DNA of 64,000 nt, taken from assembly GCA_026182355.1 (NCBI GenBank), contig JAPFBL010000238.1, positions 433,501 through 497,500 on the forward strand, read 5' to 3'. Every line of letters starts with the position of its first letter. Positions within the stretch are counted from its first letter, which is position 1. The notes under the pieces were generated by a model. It did no database searches. It was not told the origin of the DNA and saw nothing but the letters and a program-made list of their open reading frames with translations. The translations under genes and the position numbers were made by a program. This document shows positions 20,346 to 31,107 of this stretch, piece by piece. This DNA comes from Hermatobates lingyangjiaoensis. Lineage: Eukaryota > Arthropoda > Insecta > Hemiptera > Hermatobatidae.

Positions 20346-20745
20346 AAAAAGGACTTTAAAGAAGTCACGCCTGAAGTAACTTTATTTTCGTTTATAATAA
20401 AATGGTCATTCTCTAATGTAAAAGAAAAACTGAAGAAAGATTTCCAAAATAATACCAAATTTGCTGTTAAATGTAATGACTGGGACAAATATGCAATGGA
20501 GAAACGAGTATTTTCTGAAAAAAAAAACGGCTATATGGATACAGACATTCAATAAGGTAATAATAAGGAACAAACACGTTATAAATTACGCAAGTACCCT
20601 TGCATTTGATGCATTAAAAGCAGTGACACTGTTTGTTTTTGACAATAATGATGCAATTCTTATAAATAAATCACAGGATGAACTGAGAAAAACACAGCAT
20701 AAATATACTGTACTAAAAAATCGCAAATCTTTATTAACTATATAA
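20346..20745 (+). pseudogene. frame-broken coding-like stretch, identity unknown
   Basis: One frame from about 20346 stays open for some 70 codons (charged, with residues KEKLKKDFQNN and KCNDWDKYAMEKR). At the A-run near 20515-20527 the open frame switches to the one ending at 20745 (residues NYASTLAFDALKAVTLFVFD and KSQDELRKTQHKYTV). The two parts together look like a real protein region of about 130 residues broken by an A-run frameshift. I recognise no family; a transposon protein or a host retropseudogene are both possible. Confidence 0.3.
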
Positions 20746-21009
20746 GTTACATAGGTAGTTTTAACAGAATATTTTCTGGTTTATTAAGTAAACTCTTGAA
20801 GAAGTTTCTATTAACAGTTATTTTTTGTAAGTTTAGTTAAAATATTTATATGTGTTTAGTGAAAATTCTCTTGTTTGCTTTATCTTTTACTTGTGGAAAC
20901 TTTCATCATGACATTGTAATATTCTATTGTGTAAGTAGCAAGTTTCAGTTTCACTATTCTTTTCTTCTAATGTAAAATCAATATTTTTTTATTTTTAAAA
21001 TACTCTTAC

Positions 21010-21160
21010 TTCATTACTTGTGCAGTAAGTTATAGTGTGATATTTACTCGTATTAGGGGAATTCAAGAATTACGTTTCCACACAAAAAAAGTATAATATG
21101 AAAGTAAAAACGCGTTTCGAACTCTTAGTGTTCTTCTTCAGGTTAACATAGTCACATAAG
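21010..21160 (-). mobile_element. family B-like ribozyme element
   Basis: The flank GCAGTAAGTTATAGTGTGAT to ATTTACTC parallels the family B end (GCAATCAGTTATTATGTGG). It carries the intact ribozyme at 21109-21146. Confidence 0.65.
21109..21146 (-). ncRNA. hammerhead ribozyme, family B variant, intact core
   Basis: Minus strand: CUGAAGA (N7 is A), spacer A, stem II GAACAC against GAGUUC with a mismatch, GAAA, CGCG, UU. The ACGCGU stem III palindrome is intact. Confidence 0.75.
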
Positions 21161-21273
21161 TATAAATTAATTAGAGAATGAAAAAAGGATACTCGAGTTT
21201 AGAAAAGTAAGAATAATGGGAGACTTCAACAATTTAAGTACATCTCTACACAAAAAATTTAATATGAAACTAA

Positions 21274-21312
21274 CTACGCGTTTCTAACACTTAGTGTTCT
21301 TCTTCAGGTTAA
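21274..21312 (-). ncRNA. hammerhead ribozyme, family B variant, intact core
   Basis: Minus strand: CUGAAGA, spacer A, GAACAC-uaa-GUGUUA, GAAA, CGCG, UA. It is in the same orientation as 21109-21146 and 165 bp away, with repeated text CTACACAAAAAATTTAATATG before it, so the two are tandem copies. Confidence 0.75.
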
Positions 21313-21375
21313 AATCTAAAAAATATGCATATCTGTGAGCTTTAGGAACATTAAAGTGAATTAGTTCAAATTGAG

Positions 21376-21510
21376 TACGCTATATGAATGTTGAATTGAC
21401 CTATTGAGATTTTTAACAAGACAATTCCTATAAAAAATGACTTAATTAATTCTACGAAACCTCTTGTTAATAACCTCAACAATTCAATTCAACATTCATA
21501 TAGCGTATTC
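21376..21510. repeat. inverted repeat, 25-bp arms
   Basis: GTACGCTATATGAATGTTGA at the left is matched by TCAACATTCATATAGCGTAT at the right. Further pairs (TTTTTAACAAGA against TCTTGTTAATAA) extend it. It is part of the same family B locus or its direct flank. Confidence 0.75.
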
Positions 21511-21603
21511 AATTTCAAATAATATTTATTCTATTATATTCCTACTTTGGTAAGTTTATTTGTTTAATCTCAATTTACTTATGTTTCTGCTTTAATCATG
21601 AAG

Positions 21604-21607
<4 letters not shown>

Positions 21608-21647
<40 letters not shown>
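21608..21647. repeat. (TA)n microsatellite
   Basis: About 20 AT dinucleotides. It lies 300 bp from two ribozymes, in line with the general association of these loci with TA tracts. Confidence 0.95.
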
Positions 21648-21649
<2 letters not shown>

Positions 21650-22317
21650 CTATTTGTTGATATGTTAATATTTACTTACATTTCTCTATTTTGTGGGCTG
21701 GAAGAAAAAGTTTAAATACAATCTGAAAGTCGATATTAAGTGTTAATTCTTCATCCAAAGACCTTTCTGATTTAGTTTTATCAGTAATAATAAAATAAAA
21801 TGAGGACTCAATACTCCTAGTTCACATCAAACACGCAATGCAAAACACTTTTGTCTTTATTATAAATTTTGTAAGTACATGTTTAAGTATAAGTTTATAC
21901 TTTGTTATTGAAAACATGTTTACTTGCGGGAAAATATTTCATATATAACCAGAGCATCGGCGTTTTGAGTTTGAGTCTAGAAAATTTTAATTTGAAAAAT
22001 GAGTCACAATTTTATTTCAGTATCATTGTGGTTGATATATTTCAATTGGATATATATATATTTTTGTAATTAGGGAGCAGATTTTTTTAAATACAAATTT
22101 CACTAAACACTTCTTGAAGCCTTGTTCTAGTCTCTTTTCTCATTATCGTTTATAATTTTCTAATCAATGTTTTGAAGTTTTCAGGGATAATTACGAAGCA
22201 GATTTAACGTCTTGCTAGTGGGTTCAAAAAGTGTTTAATGAAATATATATACATATATATATATCTTATCTATAACAGATTCAATAATATATCGACCGTT
22301 TGATAGAATAGGTTTGT

Positions 22318-22590
22318 TCTCTAATCGGGGTTCCGTCAATTTTCCAGGATAAAAAATCAAACTCTCGTTACCAACGTTTCGGTTTTATTTAAAACCTAAA
22401 CTTTGTCTAAAAATTTTAAAAGTTTATTTAAAACTTTGTTTGTAGGTCTATGAAAAATTTCTTATTATCCTTTGTTTGTAGGCCTGTGAAAAAGGTTTTA
22501 AATAAAATCGAAACGTTGGCAACGAGAGTTTGATTTTTTATCCTGGAAAATTGACCGAATCCCGATTAGAGAACACACCTATATATCTTA
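22318..22590. repeat. family H inverted locus
   Basis: The left arm GTTCTCTAATCGGGGTTC to CCAACGTTTCGGTTTTATTT is matched on the right by AAATAAAATCGAAACGTTGG to CGATTAGAGAACACACC. A minus-strand motif (22355-22405) and a plus-strand motif (22483-22530) both have GGUUUU/AAAACC-type stem II, GAAA, CGUU. The plus core reads GUGAAAA. An internal direct repeat (TTGTTTGTAGG(T/C)CT) lies between them. The same unit, also inverted, occurs at 54335-54640. Confidence 0.8.
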
Positions 22591-22599
22591 TCGTAAATT

Positions 22600-23420
22600 T
22601 ATACTCGTATATGTCTTAAAAAAAGGAGAAAAAGACAACCTCTTTTCTTGTTACACCGTTTGTTCCTTAGTATTAATAAGTTTGGATATACAATTGCAGA
22701 AGTTTTTTTTTCAACCTGGTAGAGTATTTGATTTAATCACAAAATCTGTAAGGCATATAAATTTGGCAATTTGTTTAGAACAGAAAGTATATTGTCCTCT
22801 TATTATGACACTAGGCTATTTATATACCGAAGCTACATAGTGCACGCTCTTTACTTTCTTTACCTCTAGCTGTCTATTCCTTATAACCATCGTCTAAAAT
22901 CTCGGCTACCCGTTTAAGTTTAAGTTAAGCTATTTCTTTAGAAAAGATGGTTATTGGTTCAATTATATCACAGGTTTGATGTCTTTACGAATGTAACAAC
23001 TATCGGGGTATGTGTTAGTGAACACAGTCATTCGCATTCTACTAATCGTACCGACTTGCACGACTTCCTGTTTAATGAGTGCTTCAAAGTTTAAATGATC
23101 CAACTGTCTCCTCTTAGAGGGCTTTTGAGAAAATCATTGTTTAGTTATTACTTGGTCTGCTCCTGGCTTTGTTTGACATTAGTTATTCTGCGGCTATCAC
23201 CTGACTGTACGTGTCTTTTAATCCTACCCTTATTACGTTTTATTTCTCAATACGGTTCACAACACTGATCTAAGGACTAGTGATGGTTATATGCTGTTGG
23301 CTTGAAAGCTAATTCCATATTTTGCTTTCTCTTCGTTGTCATATTTTTCTGTCAGTGGCATAGTGCTAAGATTATAGTAAATTCTAATTGATCATTTTCA
23401 TTCAGTGAGTATGAGCATTA
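22600..23420. other. non-repetitive-looking DNA, nothing recognised
   Basis: Composition is more balanced than average for the window. No coding motif, ribozyme or known repeat was seen. Confidence 0.35.
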
Positions 23421-23424
23421 ATTA

Positions 23425-23490
23425 CGTCATTTTCCGAAAATAAGACATCCCCCGAAAATAAGACATCTCCCGAAAATCTCCCGACATTTC
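23425..23490. mobile_element. fragment of a T1-type terminal repeat
   Basis: CATTTTCCGAAAATAAGACAT is followed by CCCCCGAAAATAAGACATC and CCCGAAAAT. These are the subterminal blocks of the T1 elements at 15157, 41901 and 43878. The other end was not found. Confidence 0.55.
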
Positions 23491-23491
23491 C

Positions 23492-23524
23492 CGATCGCAA
23501 CAAACCTACTGAGCTGTTATATAG
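23492..23524. repeat. 33-bp perfect inverted repeat with 23845-23877
   Basis: Starts CGATCGCAACAAACCTACTG; the right arm ends CAGTAGGTTTGTTGCGATCG. All 33 positions match. The right arm supplies the 5' part of ribozyme F2, so the left arm is an inverted remnant of the same ribozyme region. A PLE coding fragment lies between. Confidence 0.9.
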
Positions 23525-23580
23525 CTGTTTTTGCAACCACCTGACTGAACACGGACTTACTGAACAGCTTAGAAAACACA

Positions 23581-23784
23581 ATGGACTTACTACAGACAGG
23601 ACAGAAAGGACAGAGACTCAACATAACTGAACAGATAGAAATATATAAACATAAAAATGCGGGTAAACTAATAAATTACCAATCTTATATTGTATGTAAA
23701 TCACTAATAAAACTAAAAAGACGACTGGGCAGACAGGATGACGAAGTTAGAAAATATAAAAAACTCAAACTAGATAATAGCTAA
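23581..23784 (+). pseudogene. PLE C-terminal coding tail
   Basis: The frame reads GQRLNITEQIEIYKHKNAGK, then LINYQ, and later a basic LKRRLGRQDDEVRKYKKLK, stopping at 23784. LNxxEQxEIYKHK followed by LIN resembles the end of GIY-YIG-containing PLE polyproteins. The GIY-YIG and reverse-transcriptase parts are absent. Ribozyme F2 begins about 85 nt after the stop, the expected 3' order. Assignment is by recognition and context, not by search. Confidence 0.55.
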
Positions 23785-23867
23785 AGACTAAAAATCAAAA
23801 TAATAATATCAGTATAGCAGTGAACTTGACAGATAACCAACCCCCTATATAACAGCTCAGTAGGTTT

Positions 23868-23905
23868 GTTGCGATCGAAGATGGACAACGTCCGAAAGCG
23901 CTCCA
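23868..23905 (+). ncRNA. hammerhead-like ribozyme, family F, UCGAAGA core
   Basis: UCGAAGA (23875-23881), spacer U, perfect stem II GGAC-aac-GUCC, GAAA, GCGC, UC. Both C3 and U4 of the consensus differ, so activity is doubtful. ACGAGGTATGACGG follows at about 23922, as at 4110. Confidence 0.5.
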
Positions 23906-24051
23906 AGTCCATGATCATCTTACGAGGTATGACGGTTTTACCTATTTCTAATATAAATCATATTAACCTCAGTGGTATTAACAATATGCATGTGTTTAAA
24001 AATGTGTATAAGTTTACAATTAAATTATATCATTACTACAGATACGTATGA
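23881..24051 (+). pseudogene. reading frame overlapping ribozyme F2, with conserved RGMT peptide
   Basis: ATG at 23881 lies at the base of stem II. The frame reads MDNVRKRSKSMIILRGMTV and then NINHINLSGINN, ending at 24051. GAAA-GCGC-UC of the ribozyme encodes the RKRS segment. The peptide order R(K/N)RS, RGMT, NLSG is shared with 4366-4130 (minus) and partly with 31619-31700. This suggests that the PLE reading frame of this superfamily starts inside the ribozyme. It is a fragment, with no enzymatic motif before the stop. Confidence 0.4.
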
Positions 24052-24059
24052 TTGATACT

Positions 24060-25850
24060 TGAATCATATCATTGGGCCTGGGTTTTCCCAAAGGGGTATG
24101 AGAAATCTTATGCGCGTCGTCTCAGGGAAAGGGCGTAGAATGTCATCGAACATCCTTGATAGACCAGCTGATTATTGTGGCCAAAAACAACGTTTGAAAC
24201 TCCATTATTTTAATTGAAATTGTAAGCAATTTTATAAATTTCCTTAATAATCATTAACTCGGGATGAATATTCTAATAATACTAAGTATAACTTTTCACT
24301 TAGATTAAATGTTGCTCTGAAGACTTCCAAAATAAACAAGTTTAAGTTCATTAAAAGTTATATTATTTCTTTAGAGAACTCATTTTTGGTATAAAGTCGA
24401 GAAATAGTCTTTGTTAATTGTTGCTTGTTAAGTTTTGAATTATATTTTAAGAAATAAGATGTTCAATAGAGTGACAGCTAAAATATTTAATTTAAATAAG
24501 CAAATGAATCTTTAAATTATTTCATTTGTTCATAAAACTGTTTAAACGACTAATTGCTTTTTTATTGAATATTTTTTTAATGAAGCAATCTTGACTTAAA
24601 TATATTGTACTTTTTTGACTTAAATTGAAATAAGGAGTTCTTGTTATGCGAGTTCTTAAATAGAGCTAAATATTTGATAAATATATATGGCTCGGTTAGT
24701 TCTTTTCATTTGCAGAATTCTCCAGGAAATGGTCGAAGTCACGAGCCTGCGGCATGTTTACTGCATATTAGTATCATTTCCGTATCCAGTTCGGTACAAG
24801 CGCACAGAAATCTAACTGAATAGAACTTGGAAGAAAGTTTCCCCCCCAGGAAAATGCTGCTATTACAGCAAAGTTATTTTTGAAAACTTTAAAGAGAAGA
24901 AAATTAAATGAAATCTAACTTGATTATCTTAGAATCCACTGAAATGGTTACTAATAGATGAGATATTTTTAATATTACAGACTTACATTCAAAATACACT
25001 AAAGTAAAGGATTTCAAAATAGATTTTAATTCATTTTACCTAGTATGGGGAAATTTATATGATTCTATGCAAAATACTTCTAAATAAATAGAGTTGTTAA
25101 AATGAGATTGATAATATAAATATTGCGTAAAATAGATGAAAAAAAAAAAGGAAAAGGAACAATGAAATCAATAACAGAAATAAATAAATGCCTTGGAAAT
25201 CCATGAAACTTGCTTGTAAGTCTTTGGTTATTTATAGTTTAGAATTTTGGCCCAGATGGTGTTAATAATGGTCTTGTTTGATAAAGCTTTGCCGAAAATA
25301 AATAGAAAAGAGAAATAACAATACCCTTTGGGTTGAATATTCTAGAAGTACCACCAATTAAAATGGTTTCCTTGAGCGGTGGCGTACTTCTGCTGGAGTT
25401 ATTATCAGGCTTTATAAAAATGTCAAAGAACTAAATACTTATTTCAGCATTTTAGTCACAGTGTAAGTTAACTTTAATAAAAAGAGAAACTGATTATTTC
25501 TTTTTGTTGTTGTTGTTTACTTTGATGTAGGATAAAATTCAACAAAAGTATTCATGTTCAACGTATATCTTGTGACGGAGTAGAACAATAGTTTATGTCG
25601 GTGGTATTCTGTTGCAATGAACTTTTTTTGGTGTATTTTTGGCTTTACTCATCAACAGAGGAGAATCCATTCTGTATGACTATCATTGCAGTTTTATTGT
25701 TTTCAAATTATTATTCTTAGAGAGTAATGGTGATTACAAACATAGCTATTAATTTTTGGGATGATTTTTATGTCAACTAGTTGCCTATGAATAATTTTTT
25801 TAATATTCTCTCAAATTGTAATGTTTGCTACGTGCATATTGTTAGTGCTA
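24060..25850. other. AT-rich DNA with no recognised feature
   Basis: Nothing coding or repetitive was recognised. A short C-run (24841-24848) and an A-run (25140-25149) are the only simple repeats. Confidence 0.4.
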
Positions 25851-25879
25851 CAGAGGTTAGTAAACAAGATATTATTATC

Positions 25880-26012
25880 AACCATCATACCTCGTCTATC
25901 GCTGGTGAAGTCGACCGACCGGTTTTTTCGGATGATGCAACCATTGCAAAACTGGTTGGGCTACTCCACTAGCGATAGACGAGGTATGACGGTTGATGAT
26001 AATATCTTGTAA
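25880..26012. mobile_element. family E inverted locus, degenerate
   Basis: The left ATTATCAACCATCATACCTC to CTATCGCTGG and the right AGCGATAGACGAGGTATGAC to GATGATAATATC are inverse. The plus-strand centre reads GAUGA-U-GCA-acca-UUGC-AAAA-CUGG-UU, so G12 is A and the stem III palindrome is broken. The left arm keeps ACCGGUC. Compare the intact copy at 31608. Confidence 0.7.
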
Positions 26013-26091
26013 TGTTTGGCTATGTTTGTCATGCATTTCTGGAGGACTCAATTTGAAATCATTAACTCTCTCAGATTCTGAGTCTTTTTTT

Positions 26092-26152
26092 TTCCCTATT
26101 TCATATTGAGGTTTGATCACTGATTGTTATTTCACGTGTTTATGTGACTTCT
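26092..26152 (+). mobile_element. family A 3' end fragment
   Basis: TCATATTGAGGTTTGATCAC to TTATTTCACGTGTTTATGTG matches the long right end of family A elements. No ribozyme is attached. Confidence 0.75.
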
Positions 26153-26218
26153 TGTATCAGAATCTATGTGGATACTAATGTGTCACAATTTTCTAATCTA
26201 AAGTATACTGACTTATTA

Positions 26219-26415
26219 TCGGGCTGGTAGTCCGAGGTTCGATCCCCACCTGGCTCTCGATTTATTCACGCGAAAAGTAAACAAATCTGAGTACGTCGTC
26301 CCTCGGAGAGGACGTTAAACCATCAGTCCCGAGCCTGTACGATGTCAACTACTCGTTAAAGATCTCTACTCGAAATATGCTTGAGTTAGGCAAAATTTGA
26401 TTTTGATTTTGATCA
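26219..26415 (+). mobile_element. tRNA-derived SINE copy with variant tail
   Basis: Box B GAGGTTCGATCCCC, the CGATTTATTCACGCG hairpin half, the block CGTCGTCCCTCGGAGAGGAC with GTTAAACCATCAG, and GAGCCTGTACGATGTCAACT match the complete SINE at 10918. Box A is reduced. It does not have the AACCT tail: after GAGTTAGGCAAAATTTGA it ends in a (GATTTT) repeat. So it is either 3'-truncated or a separate subfamily. Confidence 0.8.
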
Positions 26416-26479
26416 CCGATCAAACAAAAAGCCGGTAAAAGGCTGACGTTATCATCGGCCAGGGGATCGGTTTAAACAA

Positions 26480-27600
26480 TAAAAAAAAAATCACCGACTT
26501 TTTAGAAGATAAAACCTCAACTCTCCCAAATTCTATGTGGACACTAATGCTGTATTCTAATCCTAAGTTTATTAATGTGGTACAAAATAAAATCCTTAAT
26601 TATTGCAGGATATATGTGGATACTAATGTATCAGTGTTATACCTATGAAAAATATTCCAGAAGCTCATGTTTGTCTGGGGAGTAGGAAGGTGATGGAGCA
26701 TTGAATTAATGCTTGAATAATATTCAAGATTACTTTAATAATCTTTCAATAATCTTAAATTATAATCGCAATCAGTTTATGTTACCTTTGCAAATCCTAT
26801 GCTATCAGAAATGAAAATACATATAACCATTCTACGTATTCTATATACATAACTTCTTGACTCTGGTATTCCACGTTTGTATTGCACAGATTTCAATTAA
26901 ACTAAAGTAGATAGCACTCGTAATATGTGCAGTAATCAAAACAGTAAAAATATTGTGTCTCTCTTTGCATCATACGAGTATGCATTATAGAAATAGACAA
27001 ATTATAACCATAATAAATTAAAGAGCTTTCAGTTTTTTAACAAATTTTATTGGCTAACACTCATCTAAAAAAAATCACAAAAAACTAGTTCATATGTAAT
27101 TTAAACAGTGTTAATGCTAGTTAAGTAGCGATTTTGTATCTATTTTCATTACCTAAGGCCTAAGGGGCAGTATCTAACGGTACATAGGTGCTGTAGGGGT
27201 ATTGGACCGCAGGGGTAGACTACTTATGATCTATTGACTCTATATTAATTATTTTTTACATAATGTTTACGGAGTGTTTTAAGTTTTTTTGACTACTTCT
27301 TTTTTAAATAATTAGTTTTTATTTGATTTAAATACTCAAATTTAAACAAATAAAGTAAATTTATTGGCCAATTAATACTTAAGTTTGAATAAAAATATTA
27401 AAATATAGTATTAAAACATTGAGTGATACCTTATTAAAAAACAATAAATTGTTGCAAATGAATATTTAGTAAACAGAAATAATATTTTACAGAATGACGA
27501 GTAGAAAGAGATTTTTGAAAATTGTGGGAAAGGAAAAGTCGGCAGTGTTCAATTTGGTTTTATTTCTGTTCTTGGAAGAACAAATTGGATTTTGTCTGTT
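26480..27600. other. AT-rich DNA with no recognised feature
   Basis: No coding or repeat-family signal seen. Confidence 0.4.
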
Positions 27601-27917
27601 CCACCGCAGTGGTGTATGAGTTGATAGAACTATGGCTGGAGGCTTGCTGTCACACACGCCTTCACTTGGCTCTCTGACAGTCCTTCAGAGCGGCTGAGTA
27701 ATCAACTGAAATGCTCCTCGGCTGGGAAGGCTCTCACTCAGCTTTCTAGTATTGATACCAACTCTCACTGCGGCGTCTCTATCAGCCAGTGTTGCAAGTA
27801 ATTACAGCCTAAGGATTAATTACAGAATCTAATCGAATTATACTTGTGGTGGCATATTAGTATCCTGCGAGTATACTGATCGTTATATAAATATTGTATA
27901 GTAATTGTACTATTAGT
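27600..27917 (+). promoter_or_regulatory. GC-richer segment with TATA-like site ahead of the 103-bp satellite
   Basis: Positions 27600-27800 are much less AT-rich than the surroundings. They are followed by GTTATATAAATATTG (about 27881-27895), a TATA-like site, about 22 bp before the first satellite unit. This arrangement would fit the end of an LTR or a promoter whose leader was amplified, but no second LTR, primer-binding site or coding region was found. Speculative. Confidence 0.2.
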
Positions 27918-30079
27918 AAAGTATTGTGACCGTTACTGTAAGCAAAGTTTACACTGTCCTTGTTTGTATTCTAATTACTAGTTGTTATTCCTATCTTACT
28001 ATAGCACCATGGCATCTTCTAAAGTATTGTGACCGTTACTGTAAGCAAAGTTTACACTGTCCTTGTTTGTATTCTAATTACTAGTTGTTATTCCTATCTT
28101 ACTATAGCACCATGGCATCTTCTAAAGTATTGTGACCGTTACTGTAAGCAAAGTTTACACTATCGTTGTTTGTATTCTAATTACTAGTTGTTATTCCTAT
28201 CTTACTATAGCACCATGGCATCTTCTAAAGTATTGTGACCGTTACTGTAAGCAAAGTTTACACTATCGTTGTTTGTATTCTAATTACTAGTTGTTATTCC
28301 TATCTTACTATAGCACCATGGCATCTTCTAAAGTATTGTGACCGTTACTGTAAGCAAAGTTTACACTATCGTTGTTTGTATTCTAATTACTAGTTGTTAT
28401 TCCTATCTTACTATAGCACCATGGCATCTTCTAAAGTATTGTGACCGTTACTGTAAGCAAAGTTTACACTATCGTTGTTTGTATTCTAATTACTAGTTGT
28501 TATTCCTATCTTACTATAGCACCATGGCATCTTCTAAAGTATTGTGACCGTTACTGTAAGCAAAGTTTACACTATCGTTGTTTGTATTCTAATTACTAGT
28601 TGTTATTCCTATCTTACTATAGCACCATGGCATCTTCTAAAGTATTGTGACCGTTACTGTAAGCAAAGTTTACACTATCGTTGTTTGTATTCTAATTACT
28701 AGTTGTTATTCCTATCTTACTATAACACCATGACATCTTCTAAAGTATTGTGACCGTTACTGTAAACAAAGTTTACACTATCGTTGTTTGTATTCTAATT
28801 ACTAGTTGTTATTCCTATCTTACTATAGCACCATGGCATCTTCTAAAGTATTGTGACCGTTACTGTAAGCAAAGTTTACACTATCGTTGTTTGTATTCTA
28901 ATTACTAGTTGTTATTCCTATCTTACTATAACACCATGACATCTTCTAAAGTATTGTGACCGTTACTGTAAGCAAAGTTTACACTATCGTTGTTTGTATT
29001 CTAATTACTAGTTGTTATTCCTATCTTACTATAGCACCATGGCATCTTCTAAAGTATTGTGACCGTTACTGTAAGCAAAGTTTACACTATCGTTGTTTGT
29101 ATTCTAATTACTAGTTGTTATTCCTATCTTACTATAACACCATGACATCTTCTAAAGTATTGTGACCGTTACTGTAAACAAAGTTTACACTATCGTTGTT
29201 TGTATTCTAATTACTAGTTGTTATTCCTATCTTACTATAACACCATGACATCTTCTAAAGTATTGTGACCGTTACTGTAACAAAGTTTACACTATCGTTG
29301 TTTGTATTCTAATTACTAGTTGTTATTCCTATCTTACTATAACACCATGACATCTTCTAAAGTATTGTGACCGTTACTGTAAACAAAGTTTACACTATCG
29401 TTGTTTGTATTCTAATTACTAGTTGTTATTCCTATCTTACTATAGCACCATGGCATCTTCTAAAGTATTGTGACCGTTACTGTAAACAAAGTTTACACTA
29501 TCGTTGTTTGTATTCTAATTACTAGTTGTTATTCCTATCTTACTATAGCACCATGACATCTTCTAAAGTATTGTGACCGTTACTGTAAACAAAGTTTACA
29601 CTATCGTTGTTTGTATTCTAATTACTAGTTGTTATTCCTATCTTACTATAACACCATGACATCTTCTAAAGTATTGTGACCGTTACTGTAAGCAAAGTTT
29701 ACACTATCGTTGTTTGTATTCTAATTACTAGTTGTTATTCCTATCTTACTATAACACCATGACATCTTCTAAAGTATTGTGACCGTTACTGTAAACAAAG
29801 TTTACACTATCGTTGTTTGTATTCTAATTACTAGTTGTTATTCCTATCTTACTATAGCACCATGGCATCTTCTAAAGTATTGTGACCGTTACTGTAAACA
29901 AAGTTTACACTATCGTTGTTTGTATTCTAATTACTAGTTGTTATTCCTATCTTACTATAACACCATGACATCTTCTAAAGTATTGTGACCGTTACTGTAA
30001 ACAAAGTTTACACTATCGTTGTTTGTATTCTAATTAATAGTTGTTATTCCTATCTTACTATAGCACCATGACATCTTCT
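27918..30079. repeat. 103-bp satellite, about 21 copies
   Basis: AAAGTATTGTGACCGTTACT recurs at 27918, 28021, 28124, 28227 and on, with a 103-bp period. The first two units have ACTGTCCTTG where later ones have ACTATCGTTG. Further variants are GCACCATGGCATC against ACACCATGACATC, and GTAAGC against GTAAAC. Early units are uniform; from about 28715 on, variant units alternate with the original type, suggesting higher-order amplification. Each unit contains CACCATGGCATCTTCT, which looks like a start-codon context, but the frame closes after seven codons (TGA) and the period is not a multiple of three. Confidence 0.96.
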
Positions 30080-30089
30080 CAGGCTTCAC

Positions 30090-30860
30090 TTTATATAAAA
30101 CGAAATCGAATGAAAACCAACACACGCATGTTTCCTGGCGCGTTAGAATAACATTCACATTTCACTGCTACTTGATAAAACTGTTTCAATTACAGTTAAC
30201 ATTATATTACGAAATTCAAAGCATGATTTATTCAAAATTATTAAAAAAAAACTGCCTTTTTAACACCGAATCAGCTGTTCCCAAAATTCTGAAGTCAAAA
30301 CAGCCAACAAAATGACATTAGATTACTACATATCCTTCATTAAAATAATTTGATCTAAATTATAACCTTTTATATAACTGTTTATTTTTTATTTTGATTG
30401 GGATGCTCATGCATATGTCAATAAGGAAATATGAAAAATAAACGACACCATGATATTGAACGTACAGTATTATGTTTAGTGTATCTCATTTCCTTACTGT
30501 GTTTTCCTAAGATAATATTTGCCTTTTCTATGAACTATTCCAAAGAAAACATGAATTTCCATATGGACATTGGCAATGTCTCTTTCTTTATGTAATGAGG
30601 AGTGTGTTTTACCCTCTCGTGTTGCCTTATTATCAATACAACCAACCGCCGTCCTAGTCAGAAGCACTTCGCTTTTCAGATACAACAAACGACTTAATCA
30701 GAAGAAATGTTTCTCACAACATCCTTCACACTAAACGACAACATACAATGTAATAAAAGCTCATTCACGTTAGCTATGAATTAATAGAATTTATATAACT
30801 AAAGTTGAAATATGTTCCTTGTAACTTAATAATGCTTTAAAAATAATAATACTTATCTTT
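30090..30860. other. non-coding DNA, nothing recognised
   Basis: A 64-codon minus-strand frame (30688-30494) has balanced composition but no recognised motif. Confidence 0.35.
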
Positions 30861-30915
30861 TGTAGGGTAAAAAGCTAATGAAACGGTCTCCACATCTAAA
30901 AATTTAATGGTATAA

Positions 30916-30957
30916 ACAATGCGTTTCGAACAAGTAGTGTTCTTCCTCAGGTATTAA
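30916..30957 (-). ncRNA. hammerhead ribozyme, family B, intact core
   Basis: Minus strand: CUGAGGA, spacer A, GAACAC-uac-UUGUUC (one mismatch), GAAA, CGCA, UU. The stem III palindrome ACGCGU has one change (A for G), which may weaken dimer formation. Confidence 0.72.
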
Positions 30958-30993
30958 CTGACAACAACAGTGGTACTACAGACACTCACACTT

Positions 30994-31036
30994 AGTTAAT
31001 GCCTGAGGAAGAACACTACGTGTTCGAAACGCGTTG
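30994..31036 (+). ncRNA. hammerhead ribozyme, family B, intact core
   Basis: CUGAGGA, spacer A, perfect stem II GAACAC-uac-GUGUUC, GAAA, CGCG, UU. A distal stem I may form between TTAAT before the core and ATTAA after GTTTATACC. This is a consensus copy. Confidence 0.85.
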
Positions 31037-31107
31037 TTTATACCATTAAATTTTTATATGTGGAGACCATTTCACCATGGTTATGGAGGCCATTACACTC
31101 ACCCTTA

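Noticed and set aside
25781..26120. Three overlapping open frames of 63-74 codons
   Set aside because: They are reading frames through the family E and A inverted repeats on both strands; the only shared peptide (RRGMTV) is covered under the ribozyme-overlap finding.
27918..30079. Series of ATG starts in a good initiation context as a repeat protein
   Set aside because: Each frame stops at TGA after seven codons, and the 103-bp period shifts the frame each unit.
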